Positions 1 through 7,529 of a stretch of 64,000 nucleotides of DNA are shown one piece after another (positions within the stretch are counted from its first letter, which is position 1; each line of letters opens with the position of its first letter). The position numbers were made by a program, and so were the translations under genes. A model generated the notes under the pieces. That model saw only the letters and a list, made by a program, of their open reading frames with translations, made no database searches and had not been told where the DNA came from. Source of the DNA: Candidatus Peregrinibacteria bacterium (lineage in GTDB: Bacteria > Patescibacteriota > Gracilibacteria > UM-FILTER-43-11); contig CP064978.1 of the NCBI GenBank assembly GCA_016699515.1, forward strand, positions 1,116,001 to 1,180,000, given 5' to 3'.

Positions 1-1
1 A

Positions 2-595
2 TATGCGTTGGTTTTTGAACAAAATACCGAGGCTCCCCTGGCCACTAAACTCATTTTGGCTCATCATGATCGCCCGTTTATCGAAGCTAAAATGACCAAA
101 CTGCTCGACGGATTTCGCGCGCTTTCTGCGCAATTTGCTCCTGAACTCAAGATTATTGATCTTTCGGATGAGGAGCAAAATCGTGAAATGGTGCTCGATC
201 CGAATCGGATGCAAGAAAGCAATGAGCCCGTTGCCGGAACACCCGTTTCGTGCGTTTCGGTTTCCGAATCTGCCTACGGGTTTTGTTATGCCATCACGGA
301 TGACTTGTTGATTCTTAGCAATCAACGCTATGCGGTTGAATCCAGTTTACTTTCGAATCAAAGTGAGGATGCGTCTTTGCACGCTTCACGTCCTTTCCGA
401 CATATCGTCAGTCAACTCACTACGGTAAGCAGTGAAATGAGCTATTTGGACCTAACTCGATTGAACGCAGCGTTGAGTGAGTCTCCTTATGGGCCTATGG
501 TTCACAATTGGTTGCAGGGGCTCAGCCAAGTCGCTTGGGTGAAACACTATTTTAAAGATGGTGTGAGCACGGAAGGGGTACTCACTTTTTTCTAA
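2..595 (+). CDS. C-terminal part of a DUF3352-like protein (partial)
   Basis: The frame is open to the left edge, so this is the last ~198 residues of a longer protein; the TTG at position 8 is not a convincing start. The stretch GFCYAITDDLLILSN around residues 92-106 followed by an alternating hydrophobic/polar pattern resembles DUF3352-type proteins of CPR bacteria, which have an N-terminal membrane anchor and a large extracytoplasmic domain. The assignment rests on general resemblance only. It ends TAA at 595 and is followed by the CIRCE-controlled groES promoter, so it belongs to a different transcription unit. No catalytic motif is visible. Confidence 0.6.
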   Translation, partial: YALVFEQNTEAPLATKLILAHHDRPFIEAKMTKLLDGFRALSAQFAPELKIIDLSDEEQNREMVLDPNRMQESNEPVAGTPVSCVSVSESAYGFCYAITDDLLILSNQRYAVESSLLSNQSEDASLHASRPFRHIVSQLTTVSSEMSYLDLTRLNAALSESPYGPMVHNWLQGLSQVAWVKHYFKDGVSTEGVLTFF

Positions 596-685
596 CGATT
601 TGCTGGAATTTAGATTTAATAAAATATTTTTAAATTCTTTCAATCCCAACCAAATTGACAAGCGAGAGCCAATCGTTAGAATACG

Positions 686-712
686 TTAGCACTTTTATAT
701 TTAGAGTGCTAA
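686..712 (+). promoter_or_regulatory. CIRCE operator (HrcA binding site)
   Basis: TTAGCACTT, nine bases, then GAGTGCTAA: the CIRCE inverted repeat with one mismatch to the consensus left arm TTAGCACTC. It lies about 80 bp before groES, the standard position for HrcA repression of the chaperonin operon. HrcA itself is not in the window. Confidence 0.93.
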
Positions 713-724
713 TTTTGTTGGACG

Positions 725-776
725 TTGTAAGTTGAAAGTTAAAAGTGGCTTACAACCTACAACCTACAACTTATAA
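725..776. repeat. Quasi-palindromic spacer before groES
   Basis: TTGTAAGTTG at 725-734 is complementary, with one wobble, to CAACTTATAA at 767-776. The right arm is built from the repeated word ctacaac. It lies between CIRCE and the groES start, so it would form a hairpin in the groESL leader. It belongs to the class of word-repeat palindromes described in the findings. Confidence 0.6.
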
Positions 777-793
777 TCTAATTCATTTGTATT

Positions 794-1084
794 ATGACAA
801 TTACTCCTTTAAACGGTTATGCCGTCATCAAGCCCACCGAGGCGGATGAAATGACTAAAAGCGGTCTTTACATTCCCTCGACAGCCAATCAAGAAAAGCC
901 TCAGCAAGGCACGGTTGTGGCGGTGGCCAAAACGAATATCAGTTCCAACGGAACCGAATTACCAATTGAAGTAAAGGTGGGCGACATTGTGTTGTACGGC
1001 CGTTATTCCGGGGATGATGTGAAAGTGGATGGGGCGGAATACAAAATAGTTGAAATGACCTCGATTCGTGCGATCGTTTCGTAA
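794..1084 (+). CDS. groES: Co-chaperonin GroES
   Basis: Ninety-six residues, the normal length for the 10-kDa chaperonin lid that caps GroEL during ATP-driven protein folding in the cytoplasm. The start TPLNGYAVIKP and the end YKIVEMTSIRAIV match the family's beta-barrel, and residues about 17-37 (ADEMTKSGLYIPSTANQEKP) form the mobile loop that docks on GroEL. ATG at 794 has no Shine-Dalgarno motif. groEL follows after 120 bases and the CIRCE site lies upstream, so this is a heat-shock operon. Confidence 0.97.
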   Translation: MTITPLNGYAVIKPTEADEMTKSGLYIPSTANQEKPQQGTVVAVAKTNISSNGTELPIEVKVGDIVLYGRYSGDDVKVDGAEYKIVEMTSIRAIVS

Positions 1085-1090
1085 ATTCCA

Positions 1091-1162
1091 GTGCTGCAGT
1101 ACGCAGTGCTGCTGTGCTGCAGTAGAACACGGAAGCACTGCAGCAGCGCAGCACTGTAGCAC
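1091..1162. repeat. Inverted repeat built from the word GTGCTGCAGT
   Basis: The groES-groEL spacer contains repeated variants of gtgctgcag on the left and gcactgcagcagcgcagcac on the right, which together fold into a long GC-rich stem. A similar element made of the same words occurs before tuf (42612-42670). It could protect or tune the groES-groEL transcript; that role is inference. Confidence 0.65.
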
Positions 1163-1204
1163 CACTAATTCACTTATTCTCTTTAATTAATAATTACAAT
1201 TATC

Positions 1205-2871
1205 ATGTCTAAACAAATTCTTCATTCCGACGAAGCCCGCCAAAAGCTTTTGAGTGGAATCAAACAACTGGCCGATGCTGTTCGTGTCACCATGGGCCCC
1301 AAAGGTCGCAATGTGCTTTTGGATAAAAATATGGTGCACCCACCATTACCAATGACGGGGTTTCGATCGCCAGTGAAATTGAGCTGGAAGATCCTTTTGA
1401 AAATATGGGGGCTCAATTGGTAAAGGAAGTGGCCAACAAAACCAATGATGTGGCTGGAGACGGCACGACCACCGCCACCGTGATGGCTTATGCCATTATT
1501 AAAGAAGGGATGCACCACATCACAAACAACAAGGTGAATCCAATGTTGCTTAAAAAAGGAATTGAAGACGCCGTACACTCGGTGGTCAAAGCGTTGGATA
1601 AAATGAAAAAAGTGATCAGCACGAAAGAAGAAATGGCTCAAGTGGCCACCATTTCGGCTCAGAACCCCGAAGTGGGCGAACTGATTGCCGAGGTGTTTGA
1701 AAAAGTGGGTGGCGACGGCGTGGTACAGGTAGAAGAAGGGCAAACCATGGGATTAACCGTCAAAATGGTGGAAGGGATGCAATTTGATAATGGCTACGTT
1801 TCGCCGTACATGATCACCGATACCAGCCGCATGGAAGCGGTATACGAGGATGCGTTGATTCTTTTGACCGATAAAAAAATCAGCAGTATTCAAGAAATCC
1901 TTCCGCTTTTGGAAAGTATGGCACAAGCAGGCCGAAAAAATTTGGTGATCATCGCCGAGGACGTGGAAGGCGAAGCACTGGCCACGTTGGTGCTCAATAA
2001 ACTTCGTGGCACCTTTCATGTGCTGGCCATTAAGGCGCCGGGCTTTGGGGATCGCCGAAAAGCGATGCTGCAAGACATCGCCGTACTCACCGGTGGTCGG
2101 GTTATCAGTCAAGATGTTGGACTGAAGCTCGAAAATGCCAGCCTGGAGGATTTAGGCCGCGCCCGCAAAGTGGTATCGAGCAAAGAAAATACCACCATTG
2201 TGGAAGGTAAAGGTCGCGCCGAAGACATTGAACATCGCGTGGCGGCTATTAAAGCCGAATATGCCAACACCAATTCTGAATTTGATAAAGAAAAATTACA
2301 TGAACGCTTGGCCAAGCTGACAGGAGGGGTGGCGGTGATTCAAGTGGGAGCCTCGACTGAAGTGGAATTAAAAGAAAAGAAACACCGCATTGAAGATGCG
2401 CTTTCGGCCACGCGTGCGGCGATGGAAGAAGGGGTGGTGATCGGCGGAGGTGCTGCCCTACTTCAGGCCAGTTTGGAAATTGATCCGGACAAAGTAAAAC
2501 ACGAAGAAGAGCGATTGGGTGCGGAGATCGTTAAAAAAGCCCTTTCCCATCCCGTGCGCCAAATTGCCGAAAACGCGGGAATTGATGGCAGTGTGATTGA
2601 AGGCAAATTAATGGAGGCATGGGCTAAAAGCAAACACATGGGCTATAATGCCAATACTCCTTTGCACGCCGAAACCAGCGAACAGATTGTGGACATGTTC
2701 AAGGCGGGAATTATCGATCCGAAAAAAGTAACCCGGAGCGCGCTTGAAAACGCCGCCAGCGTGGCCGCGATGTTCCTAACCACCGAAGCCGCCGTGACCG
2801 ACATTCCAAAACCCGAACCCGAAATGCCGGGGGGAGGTATGGGAATGGGGGGCATGGGAATGGGCATGTAA
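1205..2871 (+). CDS. groL: Chaperonin GroEL (one-base frameshift)
   Basis: Sixty-kDa chaperonin subunit that folds proteins in the GroES-capped cavity using ATP. The N-terminal part (1205 to about 1340) gives [19 protein letters not shown] and the remainder (from about 1342) gives [20 protein letters not shown], the nucleotide-binding loop, and ends in a typical GGM-repeat tail. The two parts are in different frames: after Val-His at 1334-1339 only CC is present before ACC ATT ACC AAT GAC, so one base of the proline codon is missing. Restoring it gives [20 protein letters not shown] and a protein of about 555 residues, the normal length. A sequencing deletion is much more likely than a pseudogene. 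Confidence 0.95.
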
Positions 2872-2884
2872 AAGCACAACAAAA

Positions 2885-2911
2885 AAAACCCGGCATACGC
2901 TGGGTTTTTTT
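2885..2911 (+). terminator. Rho-independent terminator of groESL
   Basis: Stem CCCGGC/GCTGGG with loop ATAC, extended by A-T pairs and followed by a run of seven T, starting 14 bases after the groEL stop. With the stem's own A-tract it could also work for the opposing gene that ends at 2916. Confidence 0.85.
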
Positions 2912-2915
2912 AGAA

Positions 2916-3269
2916 TTAAGCTTCTGCAATAATCAGGGGGATGCCACAGCCATTGATTGCCCCCCTTAATTCCTCTACAAACGATTCTTCTACTGGTGCT
3001 AATAAAGTGACTTTTGCTCCTTCTAGCTGAAAGGGGACCCCGTTCAGGTGTGCTTTTAAAAATGCCATCCTCAATGCCGTCATTCTTTGTGTGTGAGCTT
3101 CGAGTCTTATTCGTTCATCCTGTAATTGTTGCATAAGGGCACTCTGCTGATCCTGTGACAACGTACTTGGGTCATCTGCAGGTTTTAATAGACCCATATC
3201 TCGTAGTAAGCGCCGATCTGCATCGGTCCATTCACGAGTTGAGCTGGCCTCTGGGCAACGTGGGTTCAT
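2916..3269 (-). CDS. Hypothetical protein, 117 aa
   Basis: Not recognised. The protein is soluble and without signal peptide or membrane segment: an N-terminal Asp/Arg-rich stretch (WTDADRRLLRDMGLLKP), a helical middle rich in Gln and Arg (about 40-75) and a C-terminal alpha/beta-like part ending in CGIPLIIAEA. Codon use is like its neighbours and the ATG at 3269 is preceded by AT-rich DNA. It is convergent with groEL and divergent from asnS. The start and coding nature are plausible from length and composition, but no function can be given. Confidence 0.6.
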   Translation of the reverse strand: MNPRCPEASSTREWTDADRRLLRDMGLLKPADDPSTLSQDQQSALMQQLQDERIRLEAHTQRMTALRMAFLKAHLNGVPFQLEGAKVTLLAPVEESFVEELRGAINGCGIPLIIAEA

Positions 3270-3370
3270 AAAAGTGAGTGTGATTTATGCGTAATTTAGC
3301 ACTTTTTTTTATTAATGCAAGGATCATTTTTGAGTCAACGTTCTCTTTGGAATACTTCTTTGATATAAAA

Positions 3371-3398
3371 GAAAGCGCGAAAACGTTTTCGCGCTTTC
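3371..3398. promoter_or_regulatory. Perfect 28-bp palindrome at the asnS promoter
   Basis: GAAAGCGCGAAAAC followed by its exact reverse complement. It starts one base after a TATAAA box (3364-3369) and ends 13 bases before the asnS ATG, so it covers the expected transcription start. The core CGAAAACGTTTTCG has the central CG and symmetry of LacI/PurR-family operators; alternatively it forms a leader hairpin. No repressor gene of that family is in the window. Confidence 0.6.
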
Positions 3399-3411
3399 TT
3401 TCTTCGACACT

Positions 3412-4709
3412 ATGACCACCATTCGGATCGATCAGGCTAAAGACCATGTAGGAAAGGAAGTGACTATTCAGGGCTGGATGTACAATCGACGTGGGAGCGG
3501 AAAGATTTATTTTATGCAGCTTCGGGATGGGAGTGGTGTAATGCAAGCGATCGTGACCCCGACCGAATCGGGAACAAACGCTATGGCGTTGGCCGAAAAA
3601 CTAACGGCGGAATCGTCGGTAAAAGTTACAGGAATGATTAGCGCTCATCCCAAGCAGGAGGATGTGTTTGAAATGCAGGTAACGGGCATTGAAATTGTTC
3701 ATTTGAACACCGAGGAATATCCGATCAGTAAAAGGAACATGGTCCGGAATTTTTGTTGGACAATCGCCACTTGTGGCTGCGTTCCAGCCGGCAATGGGCC
3801 ATTCAACGCGTACGCAACACCGTGATCAACGCAACCTATGAGTACTTGAACCAAGAGGGCTTTATTAAGATCGACTCCCCTATTTTGACCCCGAACGCCT
3901 GCGAAGGAACCACGGAGTTGTTTGAAATTGAGTATTTTGACGAAGGCAGCGCTTATTTAAGTCAATCGGGGCAACTTTATTTAGAAGCCGCCATTATGTC
4001 GGTGGGGCGAGGGTTTGATTTTGGCCCGGTTTTCCGTGCCGAAAAAAGTAAAACGCGCCGTCATTTGACCGAATTTTGGATGATGGATGCCGAGGCCGCG
4101 TTTGTGGAGCACGAAGGGAATATGGCCATTCAAGAAGGGCTAATTTGCCACATTGTTAAAAAAGTTTTGGAAGTGAATCGCAAAGAACTCACCTTGCTGG
4201 AGCGCAACATCGAAGCACTTGAAAAGGTGCAAGCGCCGTTCATTCGTAAAACCCACACCGAGGTGGTGGCCGAACTTAGGGCAATGGGCTCGGACATTGG
4301 CGAAGACGATGATTTGGGTGCCGATGATGAAACCATGCTCACTCAAAAATACGATAAACCGATTTTTGTGGAAAAATACCCCGCGGCCGTGAAAGCGTTT
4401 TACATGAAACGCGATCCCAAGAATCCGAATTTTGCCCTTTGTGCTGATCTTTTAGCCCCCGAAGGCTACGGCGAAATTATTGGAGGCAGTCAGCGTGAGG
4501 ACGATTACGACGTTCTTTTGGAGCGGATTAAAGAACATCATCTGGACCCGAAGGTTTTTGATTGGTATCTTGATCTTCGCAAATTCGGTTCGGTGCCGCA
4601 CAGCGGCTTTGGGTATGGGTTGGAGCGCATTGTGGGCTGGATGACCGGCATTCACCACATTCGCGAAACTATTCCGTTCCCACGGATGATCAGTCGCATT
4701 CGGCCGTAA
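3412..4709 (+). CDS. asnS: Asparaginyl-tRNA synthetase (one-base frameshift)
   Basis: Class II aminoacyl-tRNA synthetase that charges tRNA-Asn. Residues 1-100 form the OB-fold anticodon-binding domain ([21 protein letters not shown]). The catalytic domain carries motif 2 ([20 protein letters not shown]) and motif 3 ([15 protein letters not shown]). The C-terminal ETIPFPR is typical of AsnRS rather than AspRS. The reading frame breaks at about 3729-3735, where one A is missing from an A run; adding it gives [20 protein letters not shown] and a continuous protein of about 432 residues, normal for the family. A consensus error is the simplest reading. Confidence 0.95.
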
Positions 4710-4710
4710 T

Positions 4711-4988
4711 CGTTCCGTTTCGAACGTGTTTCTCGCTACTTAGCCCAATAGGGAAGTGCTTAAAAATCCGAATAATCTGCTGCGCACATTTTCAGATTTT
4801 TATCCTCCGTTTCTCTACCCGCCACAGCAGGATTGCTTCACTACGGAACGCACTTCTCGCTACTTAGCCCAATAGGGAAGTGCTTAAAAATCCGAATAAT
4901 CTGCTGCGCACATTTTCAGATTTTTATCCTCCGTTTCTCTACCCGCCACAGCAGGATTGCTTCACTACGGAACGCACTTCTCGCTACT
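4711..4988. repeat. Tandem 124-bp repeat leading into tRNA-Glu
   Basis: Two essentially identical 124-bp units (4741-4864 and 4865-4988) are preceded by a partial tail (4711-4740). The second unit runs directly into tRNA-Glu(CUC). The first 26 bases of the tail recur at 12799-12824, in front of the other tRNA-Glu gene, and the whole unit is related to 12690-12832. The units contain a possible stem AATCTG/CAGATT (4774-4779 with 4793-4798). There is no open reading frame of note. This fills the gap between asnS and the tRNA. Confidence 0.9.
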
Positions 4989-4991
4989 TAG

Positions 4992-5066
4992 GGCCCCATC
5001 GTCTAGTGGTTAGGACGCCGGATTCTCATTCCGGTAACAGGGGTTCAATTCCCCTTGGGGCTGCCA
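4992..5066 (+). tRNA. tRNA-Glu (anticodon CUC)
   Basis: Cloverleaf with acceptor GGCCCCA/TGGGGCT (a G-U first pair), D-arm GTCTAGTGGTTAGGAC, anticodon loop ATTCTCATT giving CTC, T-arm GGGTTCAATTCCCC and an encoded GCCA end. It is nearly identical to the tRNA-Glu at 12833 except for the anticodon and discriminator base. Confidence 0.95.
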
Positions 5067-5170
5067 ATTCCCATCAAACCACATTCCGGTTCCGCCGCAA
5101 CGGACCATTCTGTTTGGGGCTGACCTAAGTTTTGTGCTATAGTGCGCTCTATTCCCTAAACTTTCTTACG

Positions 5171-5923
5171 TTGCCCGTGTACCGAGCCGATTTACACATT
5201 CATACCGATGGACCGTTTGAAGACGATGGCCGCATATGTCGTGGTCTGGACCCACTTGATGCGGGGAGCCTGATTGCCAGTTCTAATTTAGATGTGGTTG
5301 CTATTACGAATCATGGCCAAACTAAGCCTGATGCGTTTTTTCCGGTTAAAAATGCGGTGGCGGCCCACGACTCATTTAGGCGTCCTAATAGGGAACGATT
5401 GATTTTTTTAGGAGTTGAAATGCAACTTGTCATTGAAGAAGGCCGCTTTAATGTTGGGTATGTGTTCGAAAAACCTTATCATCATGGCAATTGGCCTGAG
5501 TTCCCTGCAAAAGGAGCTCCTATTTCTGAATTAGAGCAATATAAAAAGGAGTATCCCGGGGTGGCTATTTTGAATCATCCTCATTCTCGTGGATATGACT
5601 CCGAGATCATTCATACTGCTATTCAACATCCTTTGATCGATGGAGTGGAAATTATGAACGCATCGCAAGTGATGGATAGCGATCCGCGCAGATTGAAAAA
5701 TGCTTGGGAGGACTTAACACTTGAAGCTGCGATTAAGGGCCAAAAATCTCCGATTGGTGGCAGCGGTTTGCATGATGCATCGGGACATTTGATTGGGAAC
5801 GTTTACACCACCTTTACAGCACTGCATCCCGTGGTTATTTTTCATGCCATTCGTAATTGTACCACCCAGGCGCTGTGCGCTGACCCCATTCGAGACCGCC
5901 TTTCGTTGCCGCATGATTACTAG
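5171..5923 (+). CDS. PHP-domain metal-dependent phosphoesterase
   Basis: The N-terminal DLHIHTDGPFEDDG is the first metal-binding motif of the PHP family; further His/Asp ligands appear in AITNHG, GVEMQL, ILNHPHSRG and GSGLHDASGHLIG. The family includes histidinol phosphatases, 3',5'-nucleotide phosphatases and polymerase-associated exonuclease domains; the substrate cannot be told here. The frame is open from TTG 5132, but that codon overlaps a -10 box (TATAGT at 5138-5143), so translation more likely starts at TTG 5171 in the context acgTTGccc, which is also seen at the start of the gene at 10041. The gene ends with TAG. Confidence 0.85.
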   Translation: MPVYRADLHIHTDGPFEDDGRICRGLDPLDAGSLIASSNLDVVAITNHGQTKPDAFFPVKNAVAAHDSFRRPNRERLIFLGVEMQLVIEEGRFNVGYVFEKPYHHGNWPEFPAKGAPISELEQYKKEYPGVAILNHPHSRGYDSEIIHTAIQHPLIDGVEIMNASQVMDSDPRRLKNAWEDLTLEAAIKGQKSPIGGSGLHDASGHLIGNVYTTFTALHPVVIFHAIRNCTTQALCADPIRDRLSLPHDY

Positions 5924-5943
5924 GTTTAATACGGGTCATTTAT

Positions 5944-5972
5944 TTGACAAATAGTTATTTTTGACCTAGAGT
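5944..5972 (+). promoter_or_regulatory. Promoter of the secreted repeat protein
   Basis: TTGACA (5944-5949), 17 bases, TAGAGT (5967-5972). This predicts transcription from about 5979 and a 20-base leader before the ATG at 5999. Confidence 0.8.
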
Positions 5973-5998
5973 GGATTCTTAGTTTTAATTTTATTTGT

Positions 5999-7126
5999 AT
6001 GAAACGTGTTTTCTTTTCTGTATTCGCGCTTGCCTTGCTGCTTTTTGGTCTTCCTTCGGCTTTTGCACAGCAAACCTGTGCCGACTCTATGAGCGGCGGT
6101 GATGGAGTGTATCAAGTGTGCGAGGGTGCCATTTTGAAGCACGAACCGACCGGATTAACCATTACCGTTAAATCGGTGCGGCAAGATCAAGTTCATTTGT
6201 TTTTGAGTGGCGCTACCGAAAGTAATTTTCTGTTGCACCCTGCTTCTCCTCGACGTGTTTATGCGGGAAAGTTAAACCGTGTTACGTTCACCTTTCAATC
6301 ATTCGAACCGGGTTCCGTCGCTAAATTATTTATAGAATCGACTCCGAATAATTTTTACCATTGCGGTGACCTTTATGGCAGTGATGGTTATTTTGAATTG
6401 TGCCGAGAGGACAGTGTGGAACATCAACCTACCGGCGTGACCGTTCAGCTGACTGGTCTCAATCAATATTATGCCGACTTTAAATTGTCTGGTGCTACCG
6501 TAACGTCTGCCCGTGTGTACCGCAATCGTTATCGCGCTATTGAATCGAATCAGGGCAATACACTCCTTTTAAGCTTTGATCGCGCCAGTCGCGTAAAAGC
6601 CTTTGTTCAACTAAGCACCGAAGAATCGGCAACCGATTGCCACAGCGATTTGGGAGAAGACGGTGTTTATACTCTATGCCGTCAACAAACGGTGGAACAT
6701 AGCCCCAGCTTAGTGAGTGCAACGGTTATGGAAGTGAATCATGACTACCTCCATTTGCAGCTTACCAACGCCGATAAAACTCAAGTGCGGGTTTACTTGG
6801 CCAAATCCACCGCGGTTAAGTCGGTTAATGGTTCGCGCGTTAATTTTACCTATTTGCGCAACCGTCCCGAAGAAGGGGCTGAACTTTTGATTGAGTCGGT
6901 TACCTATCCCAAAAACCAAGGGCAGCGCCATGTATACGTTCATCGCTGTGAAAGCGAGGGGGATGACTTGATCGTTCAATACCGCGCTAGCGGAGAACCT
7001 GTTTTGCTCACGTCGGGCATGGACGGCGATCGAATGTTCCAATTCACCTGCATTAGCAATCGCGGTTACGAGGTAGAATGGGAAACGCCCAGCGACTTGC
7101 CCAGCAGCGAATTAGAGGCATTCTAG
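5999..7126 (+). CDS. Secreted protein with three copies of a Cys-containing beta domain
   Basis: A clear signal peptide (MKRVFFSVFALALLLFG...AFAQQ, cleavage near residue 24) is followed by three related units of about 90-100 residues starting near 26, 124 and 214. Each begins with Cys, then a short G/D-rich loop, then Y/F-x-L/V-C (GVYQVC, GYFELC, GVYTLC), then VEHxPT/S and an alternating beta-strand pattern ending in a VRVYL/ARVYR-like strand. The C-terminal 75 residues are different and contain two more Cys. The pattern suggests secreted beta domains each with one disulfide. I do not recognise the family. Its TAG stop lies in a CTAG palindrome that also supplies the stop of the opposing HIT gene. 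Confidence 0.85.
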   Translation: MKRVFFSVFALALLLFGLPSAFAQQTCADSMSGGDGVYQVCEGAILKHEPTGLTITVKSVRQDQVHLFLSGATESNFLLHPASPRRVYAGKLNRVTFTFQSFEPGSVAKLFIESTPNNFYHCGDLYGSDGYFELCREDSVEHQPTGVTVQLTGLNQYYADFKLSGATVTSARVYRNRYRAIESNQGNTLLLSFDRASRVKAFVQLSTEESATDCHSDLGEDGVYTLCRQQTVEHSPSLVSATVMEVNHDYLHLQLTNADKTQVRVYLAKSTAVKSVNGSRVNFTYLRNRPEEGAELLIESVTYPKNQGQRHVYVHRCESEGDDLIVQYRASGEPVLLTSGMDGDRMFQFTCISNRGYEVEWETPSDLPSSELEAF

Positions 7127-7518
7127 TTGGTTCTTATGAGCCACTGATGGACTTTGGAAAGCTCATCCATGGATGGGCTTTTTGGTTGAGCGCCCGCCAA
7201 GCTAAACCCCTGATTGGCCGGAATCAGATGCACATGAACATGGGGAACTTCAAAACCTTCCACCTGCATGAGCACGCGGTCGCAGGCGGTTTTTTGCTTA
7301 AGCAACCGCGCCACGGTTTTGCTGGCGGTTAACAGATCGGTATATTCTGAATCGGAAAGTTCAAAGAGTTCCGTGCCCCAATTTTTTTTGGGGATCACCA
7401 GGGTGTGGCCTTCGGCCATCGGGCCAATGGTCAAAAACGCCATAAAACGGTCGTCCTCCCAAATGGTGAAGCTGGGGATTTCGCGATCGGCGATCTTTTC
7501 AAAGAGAGATTTTTCCAT
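7123..7518 (-). CDS. HIT-family protein (histidine triad hydrolase)
   Basis: The 131-residue sequence from ATG 7518 (MEKSLFEKIADREIPSFTIW) is a complete HIT protein with the triad HVHVHLIP and the upstream HTLVIPKKNWGTELFELSD, typical of Hint/HinT nucleoside-phosphoramidate hydrolases. As read, it is in frame with purH and no stop separates them. An out-of-frame TAA just before the ATG (7530-7532) suggests that two genes were joined by a small indel at the purH end. Its TAG stop shares CTAG with the convergent gene. Confidence 0.88.
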   Translation of the reverse strand: MEKSLFEKIADREIPSFTIWEDDRFMAFLTIGPMAEGHTLVIPKKNWGTELFELSDSEYTDLLTASKTVARLLKQKTACDRVLMQVEGFEVPHVHVHLIPANQGFSLAGAQPKSPSMDELSKVHQWLIRTN

Positions 7519-7529
7519 AATCGTGATTT

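Noticed and set aside
2916..3269. Antitoxin or small regulator next to groEL
   Set aside because: No DNA-binding or toxin-antitoxin motif and no partner gene; left as hypothetical.
4741..4988. Insertion sequence or CRISPR array in the tandem repeat
   Set aside because: There is no transposase frame, no terminal inverted repeats and no short direct repeats with unique spacers; units are 124 bp and head to tail.
4741..4990. T-box riboswitch in front of tRNA-Glu or linked to asnS
   Set aside because: No T-box sequence (TGGNACC) or specifier-loop structure is visible, and the element lies after asnS, not before it.
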